DNA from: Tepidanaerobacter syntrophicus
Lineage (GTDB): Bacteria > Bacillota > Thermosediminibacteria > Thermosediminibacterales > Tepidanaerobacteraceae
DNA length: 64,000 nucleotides
Reading direction: 5' to 3'
Assembly (NCBI RefSeq): GCF_001485475.2
Contig: NZ_DF976995.1
Location: 1 to 64,000, forward strand
The notes under the pieces were generated by a model. That model saw only the letters and a list, made by a program, of their open reading frames with translations, made no database searches and had not been told where the DNA came from. Made by a program: the position numbers and the translations under genes. Every line of letters begins with the position of its first letter. The first letter of the stretch is position 1. Positions 8,469 through 17,262 of the stretch are shown here, piece after piece.

Positions 8469-9977
8469 TTGCTTCTAAGAATGGAAAATATCACTAAGTT
8501 ATATGGCTCTCTTTTAGCAAATGATAATGTGAGCTTAACGTTAGATAAAGGTGAAATTCTCGCAATTGTTGGCGAAAATGGAGCAGGTAAATCTACATTA
8601 ATGAAGATTCTTTATGGACTTGAAATGCCAACCAGTGGAGAAATATACATAAATGATAAGCTTTGCGATTTCAAAAGCCCGATGGATGCTATACGACAAG
8701 GAATAGGGATGGTGCAGCAAAATTTTATGCTTTTTAATCCTTTTACTGTGGCTGAAAACATCGTGTACGGTAAAGAGCCGCGAAGCCACAGAATTTTTTT
8801 TGATAGGAGAAAAGCGGCTGAAATTGTAAGGGAATTGTGCAGAAAGTACGGCCTTGAAATAGACCCTGAACTTAAGGTGGAGGATTGCCCCGTAGGTCTT
8901 CAACAAAGAGTGGAGATTTTAAAGGTTTTATACAAAGATGCTGAAATCATTATTCTCGATGAGCCTTCAGCGGTATTAACCCCGCAAGAAGTAGACGAAC
9001 TTTTAAAGACTATAAAAGGACTTGCAGCATTGGGCAAGAGCATAATACTAATAACACATAAACTTCAAGAGGTTATGGACGTTGCAGATAGAATTATGGT
9101 CATGAGAGAGGGCAAGCGCATCGCTGAGGTTAAAAAGACAGAAACGAGTATTGAAGAACTTTCGTATCTGATGGTGGGAAGAAGACTTGCTGCGAGAAAA
9201 GTTGAAAAACAAAAATCGGGTAAAAATGTTTTAAAAATAGAAAATCTTACATATGTAACTCCTGAGAAGAAAAATGTTTTAAAAGGGGTTAATATTCATG
9301 TAGACGAAGGCGAAATAGTGGGAATAGCCGGAGTATCCGGCAACGGGCAATCAGAGTTAATTCAGTGTATAACAGGTATGATCGCTCCTACCGGCGGTAA
9401 AATTTTGCTCGATGGCAAAGATATTACAGGCAGGCCTGTCTGGGAAGTAAGGTATTCGGGGCTATCGCATATACCTGAAGACAGGTATTACATGGGATGC
9501 GCTAAAGATGCCAATTTAGTAGAAGTTGCTATAATGGGCCATCATATCAAGCCTGCATACTCACAAAAAGGAATTTTGAAAACTACAGAGATTAGAAAAT
9601 TTACACGGAATCTGCTTACAAAATATGATGTAAGGCACAGCAGCTTAACCCAAAAGGCAAAAGAATTATCAGGCGGGAATATTCAAAAGCTTATAGTTGC
9701 AAGAGAAATAGAGCATGGGAATAAATTTTTGGTTGCGGCAGAACCTACTCGCGGTGTGGATATAGGTGCTATGGAGTTTATACATGACAAAATACTGGAA
9801 GTAAGATCAAAAGGCGGCGCGGTGCTGCTTATTTCTTCAGAGCTTACAGAGATTTTATCACTTTCCGACAGAATATATGTTATGTACGGCGGCAATACAA
9901 ACGGCGAATTTACTAGAGAAGAAGCAACTTCTGAAAAACTGGGGCTGTTAATGATGGGAGGCAAATTAAATGAATAA
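8469..9977 (+). CDS. Nucleoside-type ABC importer ATPase (two ATPase domains)
   Basis: The 502-residue protein has two ABC domains in tandem, as in YufO/NupA. Domain 1 has Walker A GENGAGKST, a weak signature (VGLQQR) and Walker B IILDEPSAVL. Domain 2 has the degenerate Walker A GVSGNGQSE, signature LSGGNIQK and AAEPTRGVD. This asymmetry is normal for the rbsA/yufO class. TTG at 8469 is taken as start with GGGGTG just upstream; an in-frame ATG at 8481 is the alternative. It overlaps the next permease gene by 8 bases, implying translational coupling. Confidence 0.92.
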   Translation: MLLRMENITKLYGSLLANDNVSLTLDKGEILAIVGENGAGKSTLMKILYGLEMPTSGEIYINDKLCDFKSPMDAIRQGIGMVQQNFMLFNPFTVAENIVYGKEPRSHRIFFDRRKAAEIVRELCRKYGLEIDPELKVEDCPVGLQQRVEILKVLYKDAEIIILDEPSAVLTPQEVDELLKTIKGLAALGKSIILITHKLQEVMDVADRIMVMREGKRIAEVKKTETSIEELSYLMVGRRLAARKVEKQKSGKNVLKIENLTYVTPEKKNVLKGVNIHVDEGEIVGIAGVSGNGQSELIQCITGMIAPTGGKILLDGKDITGRPVWEVRYSGLSHIPEDRYYMGCAKDANLVEVAIMGHHIKPAYSQKGILKTTEIRKFTRNLLTKYDVRHSSLTQKAKELSGGNIQKLIVAREIEHGNKFLVAAEPTRGVDIGAMEFIHDKILEVRSKGGAVLLISSELTEILSLSDRIYVMYGGNTNGEFTREEATSEKLGLLMMGGKLNE

Positions 9978-11070
9978 CGATACTCAAAAGAGCTTTATAA
10001 AAATTTGCCTAAAAGCATGGAATGCCTTAAAACAGCCTATAATAGCAACGGTTTTTGGGCTACTAATCGGAGCAGTATTAATTTTGACAACAGGTGAAAA
10101 CCCCATTAATATATATAATCAAATGTTTAGAAAATCATTTCTTGAGCCCTATTATTTAATGCAAACCTTGACACGAGCAACACCTGTAATAATTTGCGCT
10201 ATAGCCACAGCAGCGGCATGGAGAGCGGGAAATATAAATATAGGGGTAGAAGGACAGATGATCATAGGTTCTTTTACAGCCACCGCATGCGCACTTTATT
10301 TATCAGGTCCTCCTATATTTGTGCTGACAGTTTCAATATTATTGGGAATGATAGCAGGGGCGCTTTATTCCACAATTGCAGCCGCCCTGAATTTAAGATT
10401 TGGCACATCGATTGTTATATGCACTCTTATGATGAATTATATCGCAAATTATATTGCCAGTTATTTTGTAAATTTTCCCCTAAAAGATCCCCATGGAGAT
10501 CCTATTGCGGCTCAGACGGCGGTCATAGATAAAAGCCTTCATTTTCTTAAGCTTTCCAGCAGGAGCACTCTTAATATAGGATTTCTTATTGCTGTCGGAA
10601 TTACGCTCTTATTTATTTTTATTTCCCAAAGGGCTGTATTCGGTTATGAATCGAAAATGACAGGATTAAACCCTATTTTTGCTCACTACGGAGGCGTAAA
10701 CCAGAGACAAGTCACGCTCAAGACAATGGCGTTAAGCGGTGCTATTGCGGCAGTGGCTGGTATATGCGAGATTTTTGGAGTAAAGTATCGCTACATTGAT
10801 TCTATGTTTGTAAGCGGAGGTTATGCATGGACAGGTCTTATGGCCGCGCTGATAGCAAATCTTGATCCTGTAGGCATGTTTTTTGCTTCTACATTTCTTG
10901 CAGGATTACAAGTGGGCGGTCAATCCATTCAGCGCACCTCTAATATCCCTTATCAAATGGCTACGGTTATCCAATCATGCATAACACTTTTTGTGTCAGT
11001 TAAGCTTACCTTTGATTTTATAAAATGGAAAAGGCACGCCAAAACAGGCGCCGACAAGGAGGCGGATTAG
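9970..11070 (+). CDS. ABC importer permease 1 (BMP/nucleoside type)
   Basis: This 366-residue integral membrane protein of the YufP/NupB class has a long N-terminal region and about eight to ten hydrophobic segments. The GNINIGVEGQMIIGSF stretch and the SGGYAWTGLMAALIAN segment near the C-terminus are typical of these branched-chain/nucleoside-type permeases. It overlaps the ATPase gene by 8 bases and is followed one base later by the second permease. It forms the transmembrane channel with that protein. Confidence 0.9.
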   Translation: MNNDTQKSFIKICLKAWNALKQPIIATVFGLLIGAVLILTTGENPINIYNQMFRKSFLEPYYLMQTLTRATPVIICAIATAAAWRAGNINIGVEGQMIIGSFTATACALYLSGPPIFVLTVSILLGMIAGALYSTIAAALNLRFGTSIVICTLMMNYIANYIASYFVNFPLKDPHGDPIAAQTAVIDKSLHFLKLSSRSTLNIGFLIAVGITLLFIFISQRAVFGYESKMTGLNPIFAHYGGVNQRQVTLKTMALSGAIAAVAGICEIFGVKYRYIDSMFVSGGYAWTGLMAALIANLDPVGMFFASTFLAGLQVGGQSIQRTSNIPYQMATVIQSCITLFVSVKLTFDFIKWKRHAKTGADKEAD

Positions 11071-11071
11071 G

Positions 11072-11974
11072 GTGGACTCTAATTACATAGCAAGCCTTAT
11101 AAATTCTACGCTCAGATCCACTACGCCTGTTTTACTTGTAGCACTGGGATCTGCAATATGTAGCCAGGTAGGTGTATTTAATATTGCTCTTGAAGGCCAG
11201 ATGCTTATAGCTTCATTTACTTCAATAGTTGTAAATTATTTAACCGGTAGTGTCTTGCTTGCCATTATTGCAGGGATAATATCTGGTACAATTATCGGTG
11301 CTATCGTAGCTGTTGTTCAAGTTAAATACCAAGCTGCCGATATGGTAGTGGGTAACTCGCTTAATCTTTTAGTCGCAGGCCTTACAAGTATATTGCTTTT
11401 TGTGATTTTAGGAGTAAGAGGAAGCTTCAGTAGTCCGGATTTGATACCTCTAGGCAAGATGAATATATCTTTTATAAGAGCATTGCCTTTTATCGGCAGA
11501 GTTTTGGCAGATTTGACTGTTGTTGATTATATTTCTTATGTAATAGCGATATTGATGTATATTTTTCTTTTCAAAACAGTTGCCGGTTTTAGGGTTCATT
11601 CTATTGGAATCAATAAAGAAGCGGCAGAGAGCCTTGGAGTAAATACACTTAAAATCAGGATGGCGGCAGTTGCATTTTCCGGAGCATTATCAGGGCTTGG
11701 GGGCAGTGTGCTTAGCATGGGGCAAGTAACTCTCTTTACAGAAAACATGACAGCCGGCCGGGGCTTTATAGCAATGGCTGCTGCCGGAATGGGGCAAAAC
11801 CATCCTTTGTATGTGATAGGCTCAAGCCTATTGTTTGGTGCTGCTCAAACCTTGAGTGTTTCCCTGCAAAATATAATTCCCAGCCAGCTGACGATGACAA
11901 TTCCTTATATTATTACGATAATAGCCCTTTCTGTTTTTGGCTACAGGACAAGAAAGCAAAAATCCATGAAATAA
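11072..11974 (+). CDS. ABC importer permease 2 (BMP/nucleoside type)
   Basis: The 300-residue partner permease is of the YufQ/NupC class. FNIALEGQMLIASF matches the conserved loop of permease 1, and the IGINKEAAESLGVNT and GRGFIAMAAA motifs are typical. GTG at 11072 follows AAGGAGG by nine bases. With the preceding three genes it completes a four-component importer. Confidence 0.9.
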   Translation: MDSNYIASLINSTLRSTTPVLLVALGSAICSQVGVFNIALEGQMLIASFTSIVVNYLTGSVLLAIIAGIISGTIIGAIVAVVQVKYQAADMVVGNSLNLLVAGLTSILLFVILGVRGSFSSPDLIPLGKMNISFIRALPFIGRVLADLTVVDYISYVIAILMYIFLFKTVAGFRVHSIGINKEAAESLGVNTLKIRMAAVAFSGALSGLGGSVLSMGQVTLFTENMTAGRGFIAMAAAGMGQNHPLYVIGSSLLFGAAQTLSVSLQNIIPSQLTMTIPYIITIIALSVFGYRTRKQKSMK

Positions 11975-12072
11975 ATGTTGCTTTTTGCCTATAGGATTGA
12001 TAAAATTAGGGTGCATTAAGTCAACTCAAAAACGTCCGGCATCCTAAAAGGAGCTGGAACGGAGGTGAAAAC

Positions 12073-12591
12073 ATGAAAACTGATTTTACAGTGAATCGCC
12101 GATACACGCGAACATTGACGGTATCAGGCTTGCTTGGAGCTTTATCGGTAGTGTTGGGCTTGACGCCCTTAGGCTTTATACCGGTTCCTACAGCGGCAGG
12201 CCATGCCACGATAATGCATGTACCGGCAATTTTAGGCGCTGTTTTGGAGGGACCAACAACGGGAGCCTTAACAGGCTTAATTTTTGGCCTTTACAGTCTT
12301 TTAAGGGCAAGCAGTCCGCTTTTTGCAGACCCTTTGATAGCCTTAGTGCCTAGAATCCTAATCGGCGTAGTGACATATCAGGTATATCGCCTTACCCATA
12401 GCGATGGATTGGCTGCAGCCTTCGGGAGCATGACCAACACCTTAGGCGTTATGGGCTTAGCTGTGCTAAGAGGCTATGTGCCTGCACCGGCAGCATGGAT
12501 AGTGGTGCTGACTCATGGTATACCTGAGATGATCGTTGCCGTAGTTATTACTGTAATAATTTGTAAAGCTATGCGAAAAAGCAGAAGGTGA
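12073..12591 (+). CDS. panT: ECF transporter S-component, probably for pantothenate
   Basis: This small 172-residue membrane protein has five to six hydrophobic segments. Its LGLTPLGFIPVPTAAGHAT and IMHVPAILGAVLEGP stretches resemble PanT-like S-components of energy-coupling-factor vitamin importers. GGAGGTG lies just before the ATG. It ends 4 bases before coaX, which uses pantothenate, so pantothenate is the likely substrate. No EcfA/EcfT genes are in the window, so it would rely on a shared ECF module elsewhere. Confidence 0.78.
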   Translation: MKTDFTVNRRYTRTLTVSGLLGALSVVLGLTPLGFIPVPTAAGHATIMHVPAILGAVLEGPTTGALTGLIFGLYSLLRASSPLFADPLIALVPRILIGVVTYQVYRLTHSDGLAAAFGSMTNTLGVMGLAVLRGYVPAPAAWIVVLTHGIPEMIVAVVITVIICKAMRKSRR

Positions 12592-12595
12592 ACTT

Positions 12596-13372
12596 ATGAT
12601 CCTTGCAATTGACGTAGGAAATACAAACCTGGTTTTTGGAATTTATCACAGCGGCAGTCTTTTGGTATCATACAGGATGGCTACACATCATGATTATACA
12701 GAAGATGAATACAGTCTTGTTTTTACTTCACTGCTGCATTTAAAAGATTTGGATCGCAACAGCATTGAGGGAGGAATCATTTCATCTGTTGTTCCGTCAC
12801 TGACTGTTGTCTTGGAAAAAATGTGCAAAAAGTATTTTGAATTTGCACCCATAATAGTTGGCCCGGGAATTAGAAGCGGTATAAATATAAAATATGAAAA
12901 CCCGAAAGAAGTAGGAGCCGACCGCATTGTCAATGCAGTAGCCGCTCTTTATAAATATGGCGGACCGGCTATAATTATAGATTTTGGCACTGCAACTACT
13001 TTTGATGCCTTGACAGCGGAAGGGGATTATCTTGGGGGCGCTATAGCTCCCGGAATAGGTATATCTTCTGAGGCGCTTTTTAAAAGCGCTGCGAAATTGT
13101 ATAGGGTAGAAATAGCAAAACCCGAAAGAGTAATCGGAAAAAACACGGCATCCAGCATACAATCAGGAATATACAACGGATATGTGGGCCTAGTTGAAAA
13201 TATTGTAGACAGGATGAAAGAAGAAATGGGCGGTGGTTCGATATGCACTATTGCCACAGGCGGCCTAGCCCCCTTGATATGCAGCAATGCAAGAAATATT
13301 GACAGAGTTGACATGATGCTTACCCTTGATGGATTAAACTTACTTTATGAAAAAAATACTGTTAAAAGTTAA
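12596..13372 (+). CDS. coaX: Type III pantothenate kinase
   Basis: CoaX phosphorylates pantothenate as the first step of coenzyme A synthesis. The 258-residue protein shows the ASKHA-fold motifs in order: IDVGNTNLVFGIY at the N-terminus, GADRIVNAVAA at about 107, and IIIDFGTATTFDAL with its essential Asp at about 127. Length and motifs fit type III kinases, which are insensitive to CoA feedback. The gene is tightly linked to the S-component gene and closes with a strong terminator. Confidence 0.95.
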   Translation: MILAIDVGNTNLVFGIYHSGSLLVSYRMATHHDYTEDEYSLVFTSLLHLKDLDRNSIEGGIISSVVPSLTVVLEKMCKKYFEFAPIIVGPGIRSGINIKYENPKEVGADRIVNAVAALYKYGGPAIIIDFGTATTFDALTAEGDYLGGAIAPGIGISSEALFKSAAKLYRVEIAKPERVIGKNTASSIQSGIYNGYVGLVENIVDRMKEEMGGGSICTIATGGLAPLICSNARNIDRVDMMLTLDGLNLLYEKNTVKS

Positions 13373-13402
13373 GGGAAAACCCAGGTTTTCCCTTAACTTT
13401 TT
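13366..13402 (+). terminator. Terminator after coaX
   Basis: AAGTTAAGGGAAAAC (13366-13380) pairs perfectly with GTTTTCCCTTAACTT (13385-13399), followed by T. The stem overlaps the last codons of coaX. Confidence 0.9.
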
Positions 13403-13503
13403 GTAATTATAGGCTTTAGCACATCAAGCAAGCAAAACAATAAGCCATCCGTATAACGGGTGGTTATGATTAAAGGCAAGGTTAGATTTGGAGGTTTGAG
13501 ATA

Positions 13504-14478
13504 TTGCAGAAAGGTTATTTTGATGTACCGCTTTATTTAGCGCCTATGGCAGGCGTTACTGATTTGCCCTTTAGACTTATATGCAAAAAATTAGGTGCGG
13601 ATGTTCTGATAACCGAGATGATTAGCACTCGGGGGATTGTTTATAATGATTTAAAAACAAAAAAACTATTTATAATAGACGAAGAAGAAAAGCCAATAGG
13701 GGTTCAGCTTTTTGGAAACAATCCGGAAGATTTTAAAATAGCAGTTAAAAAAATTGATCATATGTCTTTTGACTTTATAAATATAAATATGGGGTGTCCG
13801 ACTCCAAAAATAGTTAAAAACGGTGATGGATGCGCCTTGATGAGAGATATTAAACTTGCGTCAAGCATAATAAAATCAACTGCCGAAGCCTCCACAAAAC
13901 CTGTATCCGTTAAGATTAGAAAAGGATGGGACGAGGAGAGCGTAAATGCAGTTGAGTTTTCACAAATGGCGCAAGAAAGTGGTGCATCGATGATTATAGT
14001 TCATGGCAGAACAAGGGAAATGTTTTACTCAGGTAAGGCAGATTGGGATATAATAAAAAAAGTAAAGGACAAAGTGAGTATACCTGTCATAGGAAACGGA
14101 GATATATTTACTGCTGAAGATGCACTTTCCATGCTCTCTAAAACCGGTTGTGACGGAATAATGGTAGGGCGCGGCGCTTTAGGGAATCCATGGATTTTTA
14201 GAGATATCAAGCACTTTCTTGCAACAGGAGAAAAGCTTTCCCCTCCCACCTTAGACGAAAGGCTTCAGATAATGATGCTGCATTTAGACAAAGCCATATC
14301 ATATCATGGCCTGAGACTTGGCATACTTGAAATGCGCAAACATCTGGCTTGGTATATAAAGGGTTTGCCTCATTCCGCTCCCATTAAAAATACTCTGCAA
14401 AAATGCAAAGATGTTACATCTATTAAAGAAATACTAAATAACTATTTTGCAAAATTAGCTCAACAAGGCTATCAATAA
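13504..14478 (+). CDS. dusB: tRNA-dihydrouridine synthase
   Basis: This flavoenzyme reduces uridines in the tRNA D-loop using FMN and NADPH. In the 324-residue protein the family motifs appear in order: [21 protein letters not shown] with the catalytic Cys, [20 protein letters not shown] and [11 protein letters not shown], then GRGALGNPW. The TTG start is supported by GGAGG at 13490-13494. It seems to be a single-gene unit between two terminators, and the DusB assignment within the Dus family is the usual one for Firmicutes. Confidence 0.93.
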   Translation: MQKGYFDVPLYLAPMAGVTDLPFRLICKKLGADVLITEMISTRGIVYNDLKTKKLFIIDEEEKPIGVQLFGNNPEDFKIAVKKIDHMSFDFININMGCPTPKIVKNGDGCALMRDIKLASSIIKSTAEASTKPVSVKIRKGWDEESVNAVEFSQMAQESGASMIIVHGRTREMFYSGKADWDIIKKVKDKVSIPVIGNGDIFTAEDALSMLSKTGCDGIMVGRGALGNPWIFRDIKHFLATGEKLSPPTLDERLQIMMLHLDKAISYHGLRLGILEMRKHLAWYIKGLPHSAPIKNTLQKCKDVTSIKEILNNYFAKLAQQGYQ

Positions 14479-14492
14479 AGGTATTTGCTGGT

Positions 14493-14534
14493 AAATCAAG
14501 AGAAAGCCAAAATTATTTTCTCTTGATTTTTTTT
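14493..14534 (+). terminator. Terminator after dusB
   Basis: AAATCAAGAGAAA (14493-14505) pairs with TTTCTCTTGATTT (14517-14529), followed by more T. Confidence 0.85.
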
Positions 14535-14540
14535 GTGAGT

Positions 14541-14575
14541 TGATATAAAATGATGTGAGCACAAAAGTGTGCACA
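14541..14575 (+). promoter_or_regulatory. Extended -10 promoter with overlapping imperfect palindrome
   Basis: TGATATAAA (14541-14549) is an extended -10 element. Directly downstream, TGTGAGCAC (14554-14562) and GTGTGCACA (14567-14575) form an imperfect palindrome (7 of 9 pairs) over the expected transcription start. That is the position of a repressor site. The first gene of the unit encodes an HTH protein, so autoregulation is plausible. Confidence 0.45.
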
Positions 14576-14588
14576 AGGAGGTGCCGCT

Positions 14589-15119
14589 GTGGATTTTATA
14601 AGGATTGGCGGTAAGCTTATTAGCATATCCCGAATAGAAAATACCATTCAAGAAATGCTGATTTTGCGACAGCAAGGAGTTTCTCAAGCGGATGTAGCTA
14701 AAAAGTTTAACACTGACAGGACCTTCTTATCTCGCTTGGAGAGCTTAGGAGAAATAAGAAAGGGGAAAACCATAGCAATAGTTGGATTTCCAATAAAAAA
14801 CACAGAAGAACTTAAACAAATGGCAGCTCAGGAAGGCGTAGACTTTACATTGATTATGAATGATAAAGAACGCTGGGATTTTGTGTATGAAAAAAGCGGA
14901 ATAGAGCTGCTAAATGAAGTTATGGGAATCATCTACCAGGTAAGACAATATGATGTAGTTATTTTATTCGGCTCAGATCAAAGGCTTCGACTTTTTAAAG
15001 CACTTTTAGACAAAGAAGTCATACCTGTAAATATCGGTAAATCACCTATAACAGAAGATGTTTATGTAGATCCTGAAAACCTAAAGGAAATTATAAAAAC
15101 CATAAAGAAGGAAGATTAA
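14589..15119 (+). CDS. Helix-turn-helix protein of the AAR-like gene unit
   Basis: The 176-residue protein has a clear helix-turn-helix near residues 20-50 (GVSQADVAKKFNTDRTFLSR). A C-terminal alpha/beta domain starts at about 60 (GKTIAIVGFPIKNTEELK) and I cannot assign it to a named family. The start is GTG at 14589 with AAGGAGGTG upstream. It ends one base before the next gene, so the three genes 14589-17135 are probably co-transcribed. It most likely regulates this unit, with the C-terminal domain sensing a ligand. Function beyond DNA binding is unknown. Confidence 0.75.
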   Translation: MDFIRIGGKLISISRIENTIQEMLILRQQGVSQADVAKKFNTDRTFLSRLESLGEIRKGKTIAIVGFPIKNTEELKQMAAQEGVDFTLIMNDKERWDFVYEKSGIELLNEVMGIIYQVRQYDVVILFGSDQRLRLFKALLDKEVIPVNIGKSPITEDVYVDPENLKEIIKTIKKED

Positions 15120-15120
15120 A

Positions 15121-16029
15121 ATGAAGCATGTTATGAGCGTGAGCATAGGTTCTTCCAAAAGAGATCATAAAGTGGAGACAGAAATTTTAGGAGAAAAATT
15201 CATAATAGAGCGTGTGGGAACTGACGGAAGCATAGAAAAAGCCATTGAAATCATAAAAGAAAACGATGGCAAAGTAAGCGCCTTCGGCATGGGTGGAATA
15301 GACCTTTATGTTTGCATCGGCAATAAGCGATTTACAATAAGAGACGCAGTGCCGATTGCTCAAGCGGCTAAAATATCTCCTATCGTGGACGGCTCGGGTT
15401 TAAAAAATACTCTTGAGCGCCGAGTAGTGAACTACCTTGCCGAAAACAAAATCGTGGATTTTGAAGGTAAGAAAGTACTCTTAGTCTGCGGCCTAGATAG
15501 GTTTGGCATGGCAGAGGCTTTAGATAAAACCGGGTGCAAACTGACATTTGGAGACCTTATTTTTACAGTAGGAGTGCCTATTCCGGTAAGATCCCTTAAA
15601 AGCTTGAATATTTTAGCGAGCATCTTAGCCCCTATTATATGCAAGCTTCCATTTAACATGCTGTATCCTACAGGAGAAAAACAAGAGAAAAAGGCCGGTT
15701 CCTCAAAATATGAGCGTTTTTATAATGAGGCAGATATTATTGCCGGTGACTTTCATTTTATAAAGCGCTATATGCCTGATAGGCTTGATGGCAAAATTAT
15801 ATTAACAAATACCGTAACATCGGACGATGTAAAGATGCTGACTCAAAGCGGTGTAAAAATGCTGATTACAACAACACCTGAACTAAATGGCAGATCTTTT
15901 GGGACAAATGTCATGGAAGCTGTTCTTGTGTCTCTTTCTGACAAACCTTATAAATCCTTAACTCCAGCAGACTATGAAGAACTTTTAGACAAAATCGGGC
16001 TTACCCCAAGAGTAGAGGTTTTAAACTAG
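15121..16029 (+). CDS. Uncharacterised protein paired with the AAR-like reductase
   Basis: The 302-residue cytosolic protein has no signal peptide. Visible segments are AFGMGGIDLYVCIG (54-67), a Rossmann-like stretch VLLVCGLDRFGMAEAL (119-134), GDLIFTVGVPIPVRSL, and a late NELNGR-like turn (TTPELNGRSFGTN). I recall relatives being labelled dehydrogenase-like, but no convincing nucleotide-binding glycine motif or catalytic residues support this. It lies between an HTH protein and an AAR-like reductase with tight spacing, so it probably acts in the same process, perhaps in substrate handling. Specific function is unknown. Confidence 0.7.
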   Translation: MKHVMSVSIGSSKRDHKVETEILGEKFIIERVGTDGSIEKAIEIIKENDGKVSAFGMGGIDLYVCIGNKRFTIRDAVPIAQAAKISPIVDGSGLKNTLERRVVNYLAENKIVDFEGKKVLLVCGLDRFGMAEALDKTGCKLTFGDLIFTVGVPIPVRSLKSLNILASILAPIICKLPFNMLYPTGEKQEKKAGSSKYERFYNEADIIAGDFHFIKRYMPDRLDGKIILTNTVTSDDVKMLTQSGVKMLITTTPELNGRSFGTNVMEAVLVSLSDKPYKSLTPADYEELLDKIGLTPRVEVLN

Positions 16030-16052
16030 AAAATAATTAAAGAGGTGCGATC

Positions 16053-17135
16053 ATGGAAAAATTTGCCTTTATAATACATCCTATCGAAGTATCTGATGTA
16101 TTTAGAAAATTGAAGTTCATGGAAAAACTGCCGCCAAACATGGTGGAGGCTATAATGAAATACGTGCCGCCTTTTACAATTTCTCACATTACGGGAGTAA
16201 AAAGCCCATACAATGAAGCCGAGGGCTGGTTTGTTACATGTCCACTGACAACACGACAAATGATTGAACTTCCGGAAGACTTTGTAATTAAAAAAATTAT
16301 AAAGGCAGGGAAACTGGCGGAGAAACTAGGAGCTAAAATAGTCGGCCTTGGCGCCTTTACATCAGTAGTGGGAGATGCCGGAATTACTATTGCCAAAAAC
16401 TTAAACATACCTGTTACCACGGGCAATAGCTATACCGTTGCTACTGCCATAGAAGGCACAAAAAAAGCTGCTGAAATTATGGGTAAAGACATAAAAGAAG
16501 CTCAGGTGTTGGTTATTGGAGCTGCCGGGTCTATCGGAAAGGTATGTGCTCAAATTCTTGCAAGAGACTGCAAACATCTGACGCTTGTTGGAAGGCATAC
16601 AGAAAAACTTCAGGATGTAGCTGATAAAATACTAAAAGATACAGGGAATTCTGTGAAAATAACATCAGATACAAGAAGCGCCGTAAGAAATGCAGATGTT
16701 ATTGTGACGGTTACCAGCAGTCTTGATACGATAATTGAAGCAGAGGATTTAAAGCCCGGTGCGGTAGTATGCGATGTATCCCGGCCAAGGGATGTTTCAA
16801 AGGAAGTTGCCGAAAAACGCGATGATGTCCTTATAATAGAGGGTGGCGTAGTAGAAGTTCCCGGCGACGTAAATTTCAATTTTAATTTTGGTTTTCCACC
16901 AAAAACTTCTTACGCCTGTATGGCTGAAACTATGATGCTGGCGTTAGAGGGCCGCTATGAGAGCTTTTCCTTGGGTAGAGATCTGACGGTAGAACAGGTA
17001 GAAGAGATAACAAGGATAGCCAACAAGCATGGATTTAAATTAGCCGGCTTTAGGAGTTTCGAACGGGAAGTAACGCAGGAGCAGATTGAAAACATTAAAA
17101 GGAACGCGAAGAAAAAACAAGAGCAGGCAAGCTGA
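16053..17135 (+). CDS. Acyl-ACP reductase-like (AAR-like) aldehyde-forming dehydrogenase homologue
   Basis: The 360-residue protein matches the layout of cyanobacterial long-chain acyl-ACP reductase along its length. Segments are FAFIIHP at the N-terminus, ISHITGVKSPY (44-53), GLGAFTSVVGDAG (98-110), VTTGNSYTVATA (121-132) and the Rossmann loop GAAGSIG (156-162). Later come EGGVVEVPGD and YACMAETMM, whose Cys289 aligns with the reported active-site Cys of AAR, then FSLGRDLTVEQVEEI and KHGFKLAGF. AAR reduces acyl-ACP or acyl-CoA to fatty aldehyde with NADPH. No decarbonylase lies nearby, so the product fate is open. The family match is from memory of AAR sequences; the actual substrate is inference. 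Confidence 0.75.
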   Translation: MEKFAFIIHPIEVSDVFRKLKFMEKLPPNMVEAIMKYVPPFTISHITGVKSPYNEAEGWFVTCPLTTRQMIELPEDFVIKKIIKAGKLAEKLGAKIVGLGAFTSVVGDAGITIAKNLNIPVTTGNSYTVATAIEGTKKAAEIMGKDIKEAQVLVIGAAGSIGKVCAQILARDCKHLTLVGRHTEKLQDVADKILKDTGNSVKITSDTRSAVRNADVIVTVTSSLDTIIEAEDLKPGAVVCDVSRPRDVSKEVAEKRDDVLIIEGGVVEVPGDVNFNFNFGFPPKTSYACMAETMMLALEGRYESFSLGRDLTVEQVEEITRIANKHGFKLAGFRSFEREVTQEQIENIKRNAKKKQEQAS

Positions 17136-17139
17136 AACC

Positions 17140-17178
17140 ATAACCTCACCTGAAGTAACCGGGTGAGGTTATAATTTT
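17140..17178 (+). terminator. Hairpin terminator after the AAR-like gene unit
   Basis: ATAACCTCACC (17140-17150) pairs with GGTGAGGTTAT (17162-17172), followed by AATTTTAG. The T-tract is short, so termination strength is uncertain. Confidence 0.65.
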
Positions 17179-17262
17179 AGTATATATCGGAACTTAATTT
17201 ATTTTTGCTCTGTACTATGTTAAAATAACAATACAAGAGAATAAATTTTAGGGGGATAATGA

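Noticed and set aside
13445-13463. CCATCCG/CGGGTGG hairpin before dusB
   Set aside because: Only seven pairs with one G-T, no T-run and no motif; too weak to list as a regulatory element.
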